This document shows positions 32,323-40,697 of a stretch of 64,000 bases of DNA, piece after piece. Origin of the DNA: JBBDWK01 sp040902885 (GTDB taxonomy: Bacteria; Acidobacteriota; Terriglobia; Bryobacterales; Bryobacteraceae). A program made the position numbers and the translations under genes. Position 1 is the stretch's first letter, and each line of letters begins with the position of its first letter. The stretch spans positions 13,059 through 77,058 of the forward strand of contig JBBDWK010000096.1 of the NCBI GenBank assembly GCA_040902885.1, in the 5' to 3' direction. A model generated the notes under the pieces. It saw only the letters and a program-made list of their open reading frames with translations, had not been told where the DNA came from and made no database searches.

Positions 32323-35300
32323 ATGATCAATCGGCTTATCGAATATTGTGCTACACACCGCGCCTTGGTGATCATCTTCACCGCCGTGCTCGTGACGGCC
32401 GGCATCTGGTCGATGCTCCACATTCCGCTCGACGCGATTCCGGACCTCTCGGATCCGCAGGTGATCATCTACACCGAATGGCCGGGCCGCAGTCCGAACC
32501 TGGTGGAAGACCAGATCACTTACCCAATCGTTTCGGCGATGCTGTCAGCGCCGAATGTCAGCGTGGTCAGAGGCATCTCGGACTACGGCTTCTCCTATGT
32601 TTACGTTATCTTCGACGAGGGCACGGACATCTACTGGGGCCGGAGCCGCGCGCTGGAGTACATGAGCAAGTTCAGCGGCAAGCTTCCCGAGGGAGTGTCG
32701 CCCACACTCGGTCCGGACGCCACGGGCGTCGGCTGGGCGTTCGAGTATGCTCTGGTCGACAAAACCGGAAACAACAACCTGGCGCAGCTTCGTTCCTTCA
32801 ACGACTGGTACATGCGGTATTGGCTGGAGAGCGTCCCTGGTGTCGCGGAAGTAGCGGTCGTCGGAGGTTTTGTAAAGCAATACCAGGTAAACGTCGACCC
32901 AAACAAACTTCTCGGCTACAAGATCTCCATGCACTCCATCATCGACGTGATTCGGAACAGCAACAAAGAGGTGGGCGGCCGGGTTGTGGAGTTCAGCGGC
33001 AAGGAATATCTGGTGCGCGGACGAGGCTACGTCCAGTCCGTCGACGACATCCAAGGTCTGCCCATTGGCACGGATGGCAACGGCACGCCCATTACGGTTC
33101 GCGATGTGGCTCGCGTCGAACTGGGGCCGGACATGAGGCGCGGCGTCGCGGAGCTGAATGGAGAGGGAGAAGTGACCGGCGGAATCGTTGTGGTCCGTTA
33201 CGGCGAAAACGTGATGGACGTCATCGGCCGCGTCAAGCAGAAGATCGATGAGACGAAGGCCGGACTGCCGGAGGGAGCCGAGGTTGTCATTACGTACGAT
33301 CGCTCCGATCTGATTCAGCGTTCAATCGACACGCTGACACTTACGCTGATCGAAGAAATGGCTATCGTCAGCGGCGTCATTCTGATCTTCCTGTGGCACA
33401 TACCAAGCGCCATCATTCCGATCATTACGATCCCGATCGCGATTATTATCTCCTTTATTCCTATGTATGGCTCCGGCGTCACGGCGAACATCATGTCGCT
33501 CGGAGGAATCGCCATCGCGATCGGCGCCATGGTCGATGCGTCCATTGTGGTTGTGGAGCAGACGCACAAGAAGCTCGAGCATTGGCAAGCGGAGGGCCGT
33601 CCGGGCAGCGGAACTCGTGTAGTGATCGACGCCGTGAAAGAGGTCGCGGGACCGAGCTTCTTCGCGCTCCTGGTGATTGCGGTCTCATTTATGCCGATCT
33701 TTGCGCTGCAGTACCAGGAAGGAAGGCTCTTCAAACCGCTCGCGTTCACTAAGAACTTCTCGATTACAATCGCCGCGGTGCTGGCCATCACGCTCGATCC
33801 CGCGATGCGATTGTTGTTCATGCGGACGGCGGAATTCGGTTTTCGTCCACGGTGGCTGTCAAAGGTCGCCAATGCAGTCCTGGTCGGAAAGATTCACAGC
33901 GAGGAAAACCACCCGATCAGCCGGCCTCTGATGCGGATCTATCATCCGGTGGTACGGTTCGTTCTCGCAAACCGCTGGCTGGTAATCGTGGTGGCGATCG
34001 CTCTCGTCCTGGTCACCATTCCTGTCTATAGCCGGTTAGGGTCGGAATTCATGCCTCCGCTGAATGAAGGCAGTATCCTCTACATGCCGATTACGCTGCC
34101 TGGCATCTCAGTGACGGAAGCTACCAAGTACCTGCACATACAGGACAAGCTGCTGGCGCAGTTTCCTGAAGTTCGGACCGTATTTGGCAAGATCGGCAAG
34201 GCGGAAACAGCAACGGATCCGGCTCCCATGAGCATGGTCGAAACGACGGTGGTCCTCAAGCCCGAGAAAGAGTGGAGACAAGTCCACACGGAGCGCTGGT
34301 ATTCGGATTGGGCGCCGGAATTTCTGAAGGCGCCGCTCAGGAAGATCTGGCCGGAGGAGCAGCCGATCGGTTGGGAGCAGTTGATCGAGGAGATGGACAA
34401 GGCGGTCCAGATCCCGTCGTTTGCCAACGCCTGGCTGTTCCCGATCCGGACCCGCATCGATATGATCACAACCGGTATTCGCACGCCGGTGGGAATAAAA
34501 GTTCTCGGACCGGACCTCAAGATCATCGAGAAGATTGGGCTGGAGGTTGAGCGCGCCCTGCAAGAGGTTGCGGGCACCCGAAGCGCATTCTTCGAACGCG
34601 TAACCGGAGGCTACTACATCGACTTTCAGGTCCGCCGTGAAGAAGCGGCCCGGTATGGGCTCTCCGTGGGAGCCGTGCAGGATATCATCGAATCGGCAAT
34701 CGGTGGGGCGACGGTTACGACAACGGTTGAGGGAAGAGAGCGCTATCCGGTTAACGTCCGCTACTCACGCGATTTCCGTCAGAGCCTGCCGGCCTTAGCG
34801 CGAGTTCTGGTTTCCACACCGAATGGAGCGCAAGTACCGATCACCCAACTGGCCGACATCACCCTTAGCACTGGCCCATCGATGATCAAGAACGAAGAGG
34901 GGTTTCTGGCGGGGTTCGTGTATGTCGACGTGGCGGGCCGGGACATGGGGCGGTACGTGGAAGATGCCAAGCGGGCCGTGGAAAGCGCGGTTCAACTGCC
35001 ACCCGGGTACCATCTGAGCTGGAGCGGGCAGTACGAGTACATGCAGCGCGTTGTGGAACGGCTCTGGATTGTCGTGCCGATTACGCTGTTCATCGTCTTC
35101 ATCCTGCTGTATCTGAATACCAACTCGATGGTCAAGACCATGATCATCCTGCTGGCAGTGCCCTTCTCGGCGATCGGGGCGATCTGGTTCCTCTATATCC
35201 TGGACTACAACATGAGCATTGCAGTGTGGGTCGGCCTCATTGCGCTGCTCGGAGTGGATGCGGAGACCGCCGTATTCATGCTGCTCTATCTCGATTTGGC

Positions 35301-35592
35301 GTACGACGAGCGCAAGGCCAGGGGACAAATGCGCAGCATGACCGACCTCCACGAAGCAATCGAGGATGGCGCGGTGAAACGCCTGCGGCCGAAGGTAATG
35401 ACGGTCGCGGTGATGTTCATGGGACTGATACCGATCATGTGGTCAACGGGTGCCGGCTCGGATGTAATGCGCCGGATCGCCGCGCCCATGATCGGTGGAA
35501 TCTTCACGTCGTTCCTTCTCGAGCTTCTGGTTTATCCGGCGATTTACCGGATCTGGAGGGGGCGGGAAATCCGACGACTGTCAGCGTTATGA
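32323..35592 (+). CDS. cusA: CusA-type heavy-metal efflux RND pump
   Basis: A 1089 aa inner-membrane RND proton antiporter of the HME class, normal in length. The TM4 proton-relay region reads GAMVDASIVVVEQTH, with Asp405 and Glu412 at the positions expected for CusA. A second charged TM motif, GVDAETAVFMLLYLD (Glu near 981), resembles CusA rather than CzcA. The periplasmic loops contain the expected pore and docking regions (DAIPDLSDPQVIIYTEWPGR). It exports Cu(I)/Ag(I) with the CusB- and CusC-like proteins encoded immediately upstream. Its stop overlaps an in-frame ATG (35589) of the YHS gene frame. Confidence 0.93.
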   Translation: MINRLIEYCATHRALVIIFTAVLVTAGIWSMLHIPLDAIPDLSDPQVIIYTEWPGRSPNLVEDQITYPIVSAMLSAPNVSVVRGISDYGFSYVYVIFDEGTDIYWGRSRALEYMSKFSGKLPEGVSPTLGPDATGVGWAFEYALVDKTGNNNLAQLRSFNDWYMRYWLESVPGVAEVAVVGGFVKQYQVNVDPNKLLGYKISMHSIIDVIRNSNKEVGGRVVEFSGKEYLVRGRGYVQSVDDIQGLPIGTDGNGTPITVRDVARVELGPDMRRGVAELNGEGEVTGGIVVVRYGENVMDVIGRVKQKIDETKAGLPEGAEVVITYDRSDLIQRSIDTLTLTLIEEMAIVSGVILIFLWHIPSAIIPIITIPIAIIISFIPMYGSGVTANIMSLGGIAIAIGAMVDASIVVVEQTHKKLEHWQAEGRPGSGTRVVIDAVKEVAGPSFFALLVIAVSFMPIFALQYQEGRLFKPLAFTKNFSITIAAVLAITLDPAMRLLFMRTAEFGFRPRWLSKVANAVLVGKIHSEENHPISRPLMRIYHPVVRFVLANRWLVIVVAIALVLVTIPVYSRLGSEFMPPLNEGSILYMPITLPGISVTEATKYLHIQDKLLAQFPEVRTVFGKIGKAETATDPAPMSMVETTVVLKPEKEWRQVHTERWYSDWAPEFLKAPLRKIWPEEQPIGWEQLIEEMDKAVQIPSFANAWLFPIRTRIDMITTGIRTPVGIKVLGPDLKIIEKIGLEVERALQEVAGTRSAFFERVTGGYYIDFQVRREEAARYGLSVGAVQDIIESAIGGATVTTTVEGRERYPVNVRYSRDFRQSLPALARVLVSTPNGAQVPITQLADITLSTGPSMIKNEEGFLAGFVYVDVAGRDMGRYVEDAKRAVESAVQLPPGYHLSWSGQYEYMQRVVERLWIVVPITLFIVFILLYLNTNSMVKTMIILLAVPFSAIGAIWFLYILDYNMSIAVWVGLIALLGVDAETAVFMLLYLDLAYDERKARGQMRSMTDLHEAIEDGAVKRLRPKVMTVAVMFMGLIPIMWSTGAGSDVMRRIAAPMIGGIFTSFLLELLVYPAIYRIWRGREIRRLSAL

Positions 35593-35618
35593 ATATGAAT
35601 CCATTTGGAGAACTCACT

Positions 35619-35888
35619 ATGAAATACAAAAAAAGAATGCTTTTGTTTTTTTCGGCCGCGGTGATGGCCGGCGGTCTGGCTGCCATCGCTCCATCGGTAA
35701 GCCTCGCTAACCAAAAGAAGACCGAGGCCAGGCAGGTCAAAGACCCGGTCTGCTCCATGATGGTGGACCCGAAGACCGCCGAGAAGGCCGTCTACAAGGG
35801 CAAGTCCTATTATTTCTGCAGCAGGGAGGAAAAGGAGCAGTTCGAAAAGTCTCCGGAAAAATACGCCGGTCAAGTGGAGAAGAAATGA
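35619..35888 (+). CDS. Exported YHS-domain (metal-binding) small protein
   Basis: An 89 aa protein with a signal peptide (MKYKKRMLLFFSAAVMAGGL) and a C-terminal YHS domain: KDPVCSMMVDPKTAEKA, then YKGKSYYFCSREEKEQF. YHS domains occur beside copper ATPases and CusB-like adaptors and bind Cu or other soft metals through the two cysteines. ATG 35619 is preceded by TTGGAG (35605-35610) at suitable spacing. An in-frame ATG at 35589 overlapping the CusA stop is an alternative that adds 10 residues. It probably chaperones metal for the upstream pump. Confidence 0.87.
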   Translation: MKYKKRMLLFFSAAVMAGGLAAIAPSVSLANQKKTEARQVKDPVCSMMVDPKTAEKAVYKGKSYYFCSREEKEQFEKSPEKYAGQVEKK

Positions 35889-35892
35889 TCGA

Positions 35893-36567
35893 ATGAAAAC
35901 TAAGATACATCGAGCGGTCATTTCCTGTTTTTTTACCGTGCTTGGTCTCCAAGCAGCGGATTTCGAGTTTCCAGTATCCCGAGAGAGATTGTGGAAAGAC
36001 GAGCCTGGGCGGATCAGGATCGATGAATCTGGAGTCGCTTACGACTCGACTGACGGAAAGACCCAGCTTCGACTCCCCTTCAAGAACATTCGGGAGGCGG
36101 ATGTTTCCGATCCGAAGGTGATCAGGCTGGAAACTTACGACAGACTCAAAGCGCGCCTGGGCAGCCAGCGCGTCCACCGCTTCCGGCTGCGACAAAGAAA
36201 ACATGGCGAGGATCTGGCGTGGTTTCTGACGTCCAAACTCAATAGACCTGTAGTTGGCGCTTATGCCTTACAAAGCGAGGTGCCCTTCAAAGTTTCCGCA
36301 TATCACCGCCACCGAATTGGCGGGTGTCATGGAGAGATCCAAATCGGTCCGGACGGTGTCCGGTTTGCAAGTGAAAAGGAAGGGGACTCCCGAACTTGGC
36401 GCTATGACGAAATCGAGACGACCGGGTATCCGGATCCTTTTCACTTCCGCGTCACGAGCTTTGCGGAAACCTATACGTTCGAGCTCAAAGAGCGCTTGCC
36501 GAAGCAGGCTCATGAAATGGCCTGGAAGGGCGTATACGAGCCGCGGCGCATTTCAGAAATACCGTAG
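35893..36567 (+). CDS. Exported protein with two similar beta-rich (PH-like) segments
   Basis: A 224 aa protein with a signal peptide (MKTKIHRAVISCFFTVLGLQA). Two stretches look alike: residues about 39-84 (GRIRIDESGVAYDSTDGKTQ and LPFKNIREADVSDP) and about 145-195 (GEIQIGPDGVRFASEKEGD and YDEIETTGYPDP). Each runs strand, Gly turn, strand, then an (I/L)(R/E) helix or strand, as in bacterial PH-like domains. No catalytic motif. It starts 4 nt after the YHS stop, so it is part of the metal-efflux operon. Role unknown; the domain reading is by eye. Confidence 0.6.
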   Translation: MKTKIHRAVISCFFTVLGLQAADFEFPVSRERLWKDEPGRIRIDESGVAYDSTDGKTQLRLPFKNIREADVSDPKVIRLETYDRLKARLGSQRVHRFRLRQRKHGEDLAWFLTSKLNRPVVGAYALQSEVPFKVSAYHRHRIGGCHGEIQIGPDGVRFASEKEGDSRTWRYDEIETTGYPDPFHFRVTSFAETYTFELKERLPKQAHEMAWKGVYEPRRISEIP

Positions 36568-36612
36568 CGGATTTGACGGCTGACGAATGGGCGCATGAAA
36601 GGAGGGACTCCG

Positions 36613-36732
36613 ATGTTGGCGTTACAGATGCCAATGGGCGGGATGTGCTGGATGTGAATCTTCGGATGGATCATAGGGATCGGTCTGATCATCCTACTCA
36701 TCGTTGCCATCGTTCGACTGACAAGGCGTTAG
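36613..36732 (+). pseudogene. Tiny single-TM membrane ORF interrupted by an in-frame TGA
   Basis: A strong GGAGG (36601-36605) lies 7 nt before ATG 36613. The frame encodes MLALQMPMGGMCWM, then TGA (36655-36657), then continues IFGWIIGIGLIILLIVAIVRLTRR to TAG at 36730. Read through, it is a 39-codon Met-rich peptide with one perfect TM helix and a basic C-end, a common layout for small proteins in copper loci (often with several Trp before the helix). TGA could be a TGG-to-TGA nonsense mutation, a recoded codon or a sequencing error. The last 35 nt overlap the convergent debranching-type gene. Confidence 0.6.
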
Positions 36733-38710
36733 CTCGTCGAGGAAGGCCTACGCGATCAGTCGCGAAGACGTCCTCGACCGCCGTCCGCAGCAATTCCGCA
36801 ACGCTCCACGCCTGGGCGACACACCCTCGCGGCTCGTGGGGAGCGTCGGCATCGGCGATTTCGGATACCTGGCCGAGCCCCGCCGTGCGCAGATGCTCAT
36901 GGAATGCGGCCAGCCACTGCGCTGCCTGTGCGCGAGCCGGGTCGGAGCGGCCGCTCACTTTCACATAGGCCGTGATGAAAGGCCCCATAAGCCAGGGCCA
37001 CACGGTTCCCTGGTGATAGCTCGAATCGCGGTCCCAGACGCCGCCTTCGTACCGGGCCCGATACCGAGGGTCGCGCGGCGACAAACTGCGCAGTCCGAGA
37101 GGTGTAAGAAGCTCGCGTTCGAGCACGCTGATAACCTGTCTGGCTCTGTCGTCCGACAGCATTGTGTGAGCCAGGCTGACGGCAAAAACCTGGTTCGGGC
37201 GGATGGAGCCGTCGCGCTGGCCGCCGTTCACGACATCGTACAGACAACCAGCCTCTTCGTTCCAGAACAGGTCGTTGAAGCTGTCTCGCGCCCGGGCGGC
37301 AAGTTCCCGGAAGAAGACCTCCGGTCCCGCGTCAAAGAACTCCCGCGCCAGTTCTTCCATCACCCGAAGCGCGTTGTACCATAGCGCCTGAATCTCGACG
37401 GGCTTGCCGTGCCTCGGCGTGACAACCCAGTCTCCCACTTTGGCATCCATCCACGTCAGTTGAACACCGGACTCGCCGGATGCCAGGAGTCCATCGCTAT
37501 CGACACGAATTCCGTAGCGGGCGCCGCGCAGATGCCAGTCGATGACTTCCTTCAGCTTGTCGTACAGGTGGTCTTTGACGAAGGCGACATCGCCTGTATG
37601 CTCCACAAGAGCCCGAATCGCTTCAAAGAACCACAGGGTGGCATCTACGGCGTTGTATTCCGGCGTCTCGCCGGCCTCCGGGAAGCGGTTCGGCAGCATT
37701 CCCCGGTCGAGGCTGTTGGCAAAGGCGAGCAGGATGCTCCTGGCCACTTCCCCGCGCCCGGTTACGAGAGTCAGTCCTGGAATAGCGATCATCGTGTCGC
37801 GCCCCCAGTCGCTGAACCAGTGATAGCCCGCAATGATCGTTTTCAGGTCTCCGCGCTTGACGATGAATTGGTCGGCGGCGGCAACCAGGGCTTGAACGAG
37901 CGGCTCCGCGGATGGCGATCTAGCCACCACCTCGGCGCGGCGTTGGACTTCCGATCGGCGAAGTTCGGCGGCCTGCGCGGCATCCCGCCGCTCGGTGGAC
38001 GCGATGATCGTGGCGGCGCCTCCGTTGAACCGGGCGACGAATGGATTGAACAGGTCTTCGCGATAGTCGAGACCGCGCTCCTGCTCGGCGCCGTATTCGA
38101 AGTTCTCGTACCAGTGACCGGTAAGGTCCAGTTCGGAGGCGTCGTGAGCGAAATGAAGCGAAGGCAGGCTCCGGTACGGTGTGACAACGGCCCGGCCGGC
38201 AGTCACATCGACCGCGGGATTCAGCGCGTTGTTGCGATGCGTCGTCGAATGATAGTCGCGGCATGCGATGAGCGGGCGCACTTCGAGGATTCCTTCGCCT
38301 CGCAGCTCATACTCGACTATCGTCGTGTTCTCGCCATGAACCATGAACACCCGCTTCTCGATCTCGATGCCATCTACCTGGTACGTGAAGGTCGGAAACG
38401 GATCGAGCCGGAACTCCTTCAGATATTGGTAGCCCCCCGGGTGAATCACGCCCGGGTAGCGGTTGGCGGACAGATCGAATCGTCGTCCACCAACCACGAG
38501 CGTCTCTTCAAGCTTGGAAAGCAACAGCAAGCGGCCGACCGGCGGCTTCATGGCAGCGGTGAGTAAGCCGTGGTAACGCCGGGTGTTGAGGCCGATGATG
38601 GTGGAGGCCGCGAAGCCGCCCAGTCCGTTCGTCTCCAGCCACTCGCGCTTTAGGCTGGCATCCAAGTTCCCGCAGGCTTCCCGATCGAATCGAATGATAC
38701 CGATCTTCAT
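36698..38710 (-). CDS. Amylo-alpha-1,6-glucosidase/glycogen-debranching-type enzyme
   Basis: A 670 aa cytosolic protein. The N-terminal domain begins with REWLETNGLGGFAASTIIGL and the RRYHGLL motif, which define the archaeal/bacterial GDE N-domain. The (alpha/alpha)6 barrel (about 270-650) contains WFSDWGRDTMIAIPGL and NRFPEAGETPEYNAVDA, where Asp/Glu catalytic residues lie. It would remove alpha-1,6-linked glucose at glycogen branch points. It probably cooperates with the GH15 gene at 18721. Transcribed opposite to the metal locus, its 3' end overlaps the tiny ORF by 35 nt. Confidence 0.88.
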   Translation of the reverse strand: MKIGIIRFDREACGNLDASLKREWLETNGLGGFAASTIIGLNTRRYHGLLTAAMKPPVGRLLLLSKLEETLVVGGRRFDLSANRYPGVIHPGGYQYLKEFRLDPFPTFTYQVDGIEIEKRVFMVHGENTTIVEYELRGEGILEVRPLIACRDYHSTTHRNNALNPAVDVTAGRAVVTPYRSLPSLHFAHDASELDLTGHWYENFEYGAEQERGLDYREDLFNPFVARFNGGAATIIASTERRDAAQAAELRRSEVQRRAEVVARSPSAEPLVQALVAAADQFIVKRGDLKTIIAGYHWFSDWGRDTMIAIPGLTLVTGRGEVARSILLAFANSLDRGMLPNRFPEAGETPEYNAVDATLWFFEAIRALVEHTGDVAFVKDHLYDKLKEVIDWHLRGARYGIRVDSDGLLASGESGVQLTWMDAKVGDWVVTPRHGKPVEIQALWYNALRVMEELAREFFDAGPEVFFRELAARARDSFNDLFWNEEAGCLYDVVNGGQRDGSIRPNQVFAVSLAHTMLSDDRARQVISVLERELLTPLGLRSLSPRDPRYRARYEGGVWDRDSSYHQGTVWPWLMGPFITAYVKVSGRSDPARAQAAQWLAAFHEHLRTAGLGQVSEIADADAPHEPRGCVAQAWSVAELLRTAVEDVFATDRVGLPRRANALSVERWQR

Positions 38711-38799
38711 CTCATGTTTCGCTCTGTTGCATCCCCAGAGAGTGGTGACGATCGCTTCAGCCGCTGACGACCACGCAACCCGGAACTCCGGGTATAGCG

Positions 38800-38892
38800 T
38801 CAGGCCGCCGCAGTAAAGCGCACCGCAATCGCTGGCCCGATTCCGGACGGCGTGCCGGTGATGAGAATGTTCTTTCCCTGGAGTTTCAGCAT
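38800..38892 (-). pseudogene. Truncated short-chain dehydrogenase/reductase: N-terminal stub
   Basis: Reading minus strand from ATG 38892, 30 codons encode MLKLQGKNILITGTPSGIGP and then AIAVRFTAAA before a TGA at 38800-38802. TGTPSGIG is the SDR TGxxxGIG cofactor motif and the spacing matches a real SDR start. SDRs need about 250 residues; nothing SDR-like follows in any frame of the next 90 nt, so the body is deleted. It starts 21 nt after the WYL-like gene's stop. The remainder of the 38711-38913 gap shows nothing else recognisable. Confidence 0.75.
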
Positions 38893-38913
38893 AATCTCGT
38901 CGTTCCTTCCGGT

Positions 38914-39258
38914 CTACTCGAACGAATCGTGCCGGTCCTTACCGGCCGGTTTTACTCTGATAAAAAGCTTGTCCCACTTGTGATGTTTGCCCGAGGGGGT
39001 GGGGCGCCCGCCCGGAAAGGTTTGATTCAGCAGATGGATGTCGGAAATCAGCTCCGCCTCCATCCATCGCCAATTGGGAAGCCTGCCACTGCTCGAGCCG
39101 CCCACTTGATACGCCAAAAGCTTGACGGTGCCGTTGTGGACCCCATAATCGTGCGGTTCGACAATCCGGTCTTTGTTTCGATAGAGAAGCCGGATCAGGC
39201 GTCTGTGCTCGATGGCCGTTCGGAGCAATTCATCGAGATTCGATTCGGGGGTTTGCAT
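38914..39258 (-). CDS. Small WYL-like domain protein without an HTH
   Basis: A 114 aa protein. The pattern LLRTAIEHRRLIRLLYRNKD, then VEPHDYGVHNGTVKLLAYQ, matches the WYL ligand-binding fold. WYL proteins usually carry a helix-turn-helix; here the fold stands alone. ATG 39258 is chosen because it gives a compact start; a TTG at 39279 would overlap the nuoN stop. It lies 17 nt after nuoN on the same strand, so it may be cotranscribed with complex I. A ligand-binding or regulatory role is possible but unproven. Confidence 0.65.
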   Translation of the reverse strand: MQTPESNLDELLRTAIEHRRLIRLLYRNKDRIVEPHDYGVHNGTVKLLAYQVGGSSSGRLPNWRWMEAELISDIHLLNQTFPGGRPTPSGKHHKWDKLFIRVKPAGKDRHDSFE

Positions 39259-39275
39259 GCAGGGGCGTCTTGCCG

Positions 39276-40697
39276 TCAAGCGATCAACTGCGACAACGCA
39301 GCCCGGATCGCATTCAGCAGCGGCGCCGGGTAGATCCCGAACCAGAGCAGAAATGCGGTCGCGGCTGTCAGAACCACGCCGGCCGGCATGGCCGTACGCG
39401 GCTCACTGATCTCGGCTGCGCTGCCGCACATTGCCGCTACGATTCGCAGGTAGTAAAAGATGCCGACGCCGCTGGTGATCGCGAGGATGACAATTAGAGC
39501 CCAAAGCGTGGACGACGCGCCCGCCGAGACGACGTAGAACTTCCCGATGAATCCAGCTGTCAAGGGAATACCCGCCAGCGAGAGCAGCATCGCGGTGAAG
39601 ACTCCCGCAAGCGCCGGCCGCCGCCAGAACAGGCCGCGATAGTCTTCCAGGGTCTCCGCCTCGCTCTCCGCGCTCGACAGCACGGAAACGATCCCGAACG
39701 CTCCGAGCGTGCTGACGAGATAGGCGACGAGATAGAACATGGCAGCCTGCATGGCAAGCTCACCGCTTGCGAGGAATGCGACCAGCAGATAACCCATGTG
39801 CGCGATCGACGAGTACGCCAGAATGCGCTTTACGTTGGTCTGCAGAAGCGCCAGGAGATTGCCGGCGATCATGGACGAGATCGCGATGATGGAAAAGATC
39901 AGGAACACCGCACCGGCATGCCGCGCTCCGGAGGCGAAATAGTAGCGCAGCAGAAGCGCGAACATTGCGCCCTTGGAAACCGTAGCGATATACGCGGCGA
40001 TGGGAGCAGGCGCGCCTTGATAAACATCCGGCGTCCACATGTGGAAGGGCACTACGGCCAGCTTGAAGCCAATGCCCGTGACAATCAGGATCAATCCTGG
40101 AACGAATAATATATCGTCGGCGCCGGCGGCAAGCATTCCGGTCAAATCCATTGTGCCGGCGGCCGCGTAAACGAGCGCCATACCGAACAGCAGGAATGCG
40201 GCTGACGAGGCGGCCAGGATCAAGTACTTGATGCCCGCTTCCAGTGAAACCCTGCGTGCGGGCAGGTAAGCGATCAGCGCGTAAAGTGAGACGGTGAGAA
40301 TCTCGAGCCCGAGAAAAAAGGAAGCCAGGTGGCTGCTTGCCGCCAGGACCATGGCCCCGAGCGTGCCTGTGAGCAGGAGAACGTAAAACTCTTCCCGCCG
40401 TCCGGCGCGCATTTCGAGATAGCCATATCCGAGCAGCGCGACTGCCGCCGTCGCGCCTATCAGAAGCGCCATAAAGAAAAGGGCATAGCCGTCGACGATC
40501 AGTAGCGCCGTCACGCGGCGCGGCGCGGCGGCCGCTGCTATCCACAAGCAGCCGAAAGCTCCGGCGAGCGCCGCCACCGTCAAGCCGGCCACCAGCACAT
40601 GACTGCGCCGGATAGCTATCGCGAGCATGGCCGCCACGCTGCCGCCGGCGACAAACAACAGCGGCAACAGCGCAATCAGATCGGCAGCGCCAATCAT
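39276..40697 (-). CDS. nuoN: NADH-quinone oxidoreductase subunit N
   Basis: A 473 aa antiporter-like membrane subunit of respiratory complex I with about 14 helices. The central segment KLAVVPFHMWTPDVYQGAP is the NuoN signature, containing the Lys of the proton channel. NuoN is one of three membrane subunits that pump protons. It abuts nuoM (stop and start adjacent at 40697/40698) and ends the nuo operon, followed by the WYL-like gene. Confidence 0.95.
   Translation of the reverse strand: MIGAADLIALLPLLFVAGGSVAAMLAIAIRRSHVLVAGLTVAALAGAFGCLWIAAAAAPRRVTALLIVDGYALFFMALLIGATAAVALLGYGYLEMRAGRREEFYVLLLTGTLGAMVLAASSHLASFFLGLEILTVSLYALIAYLPARRVSLEAGIKYLILAASSAAFLLFGMALVYAAAGTMDLTGMLAAGADDILFVPGLILIVTGIGFKLAVVPFHMWTPDVYQGAPAPIAAYIATVSKGAMFALLLRYYFASGARHAGAVFLIFSIIAISSMIAGNLLALLQTNVKRILAYSSIAHMGYLLVAFLASGELAMQAAMFYLVAYLVSTLGAFGIVSVLSSAESEAETLEDYRGLFWRRPALAGVFTAMLLSLAGIPLTAGFIGKFYVVSAGASSTLWALIVILAITSGVGIFYYLRIVAAMCGSAAEISEPRTAMPAGVVLTAATAFLLWFGIYPAPLLNAIRAALSQLIA

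Noticed and set aside
36655..36657. Selenocysteine codon as the preferred explanation for the TGA
   Set aside because: No convincing SECIS-like hairpin was seen just downstream and Trp fits the context better; kept only as one option.
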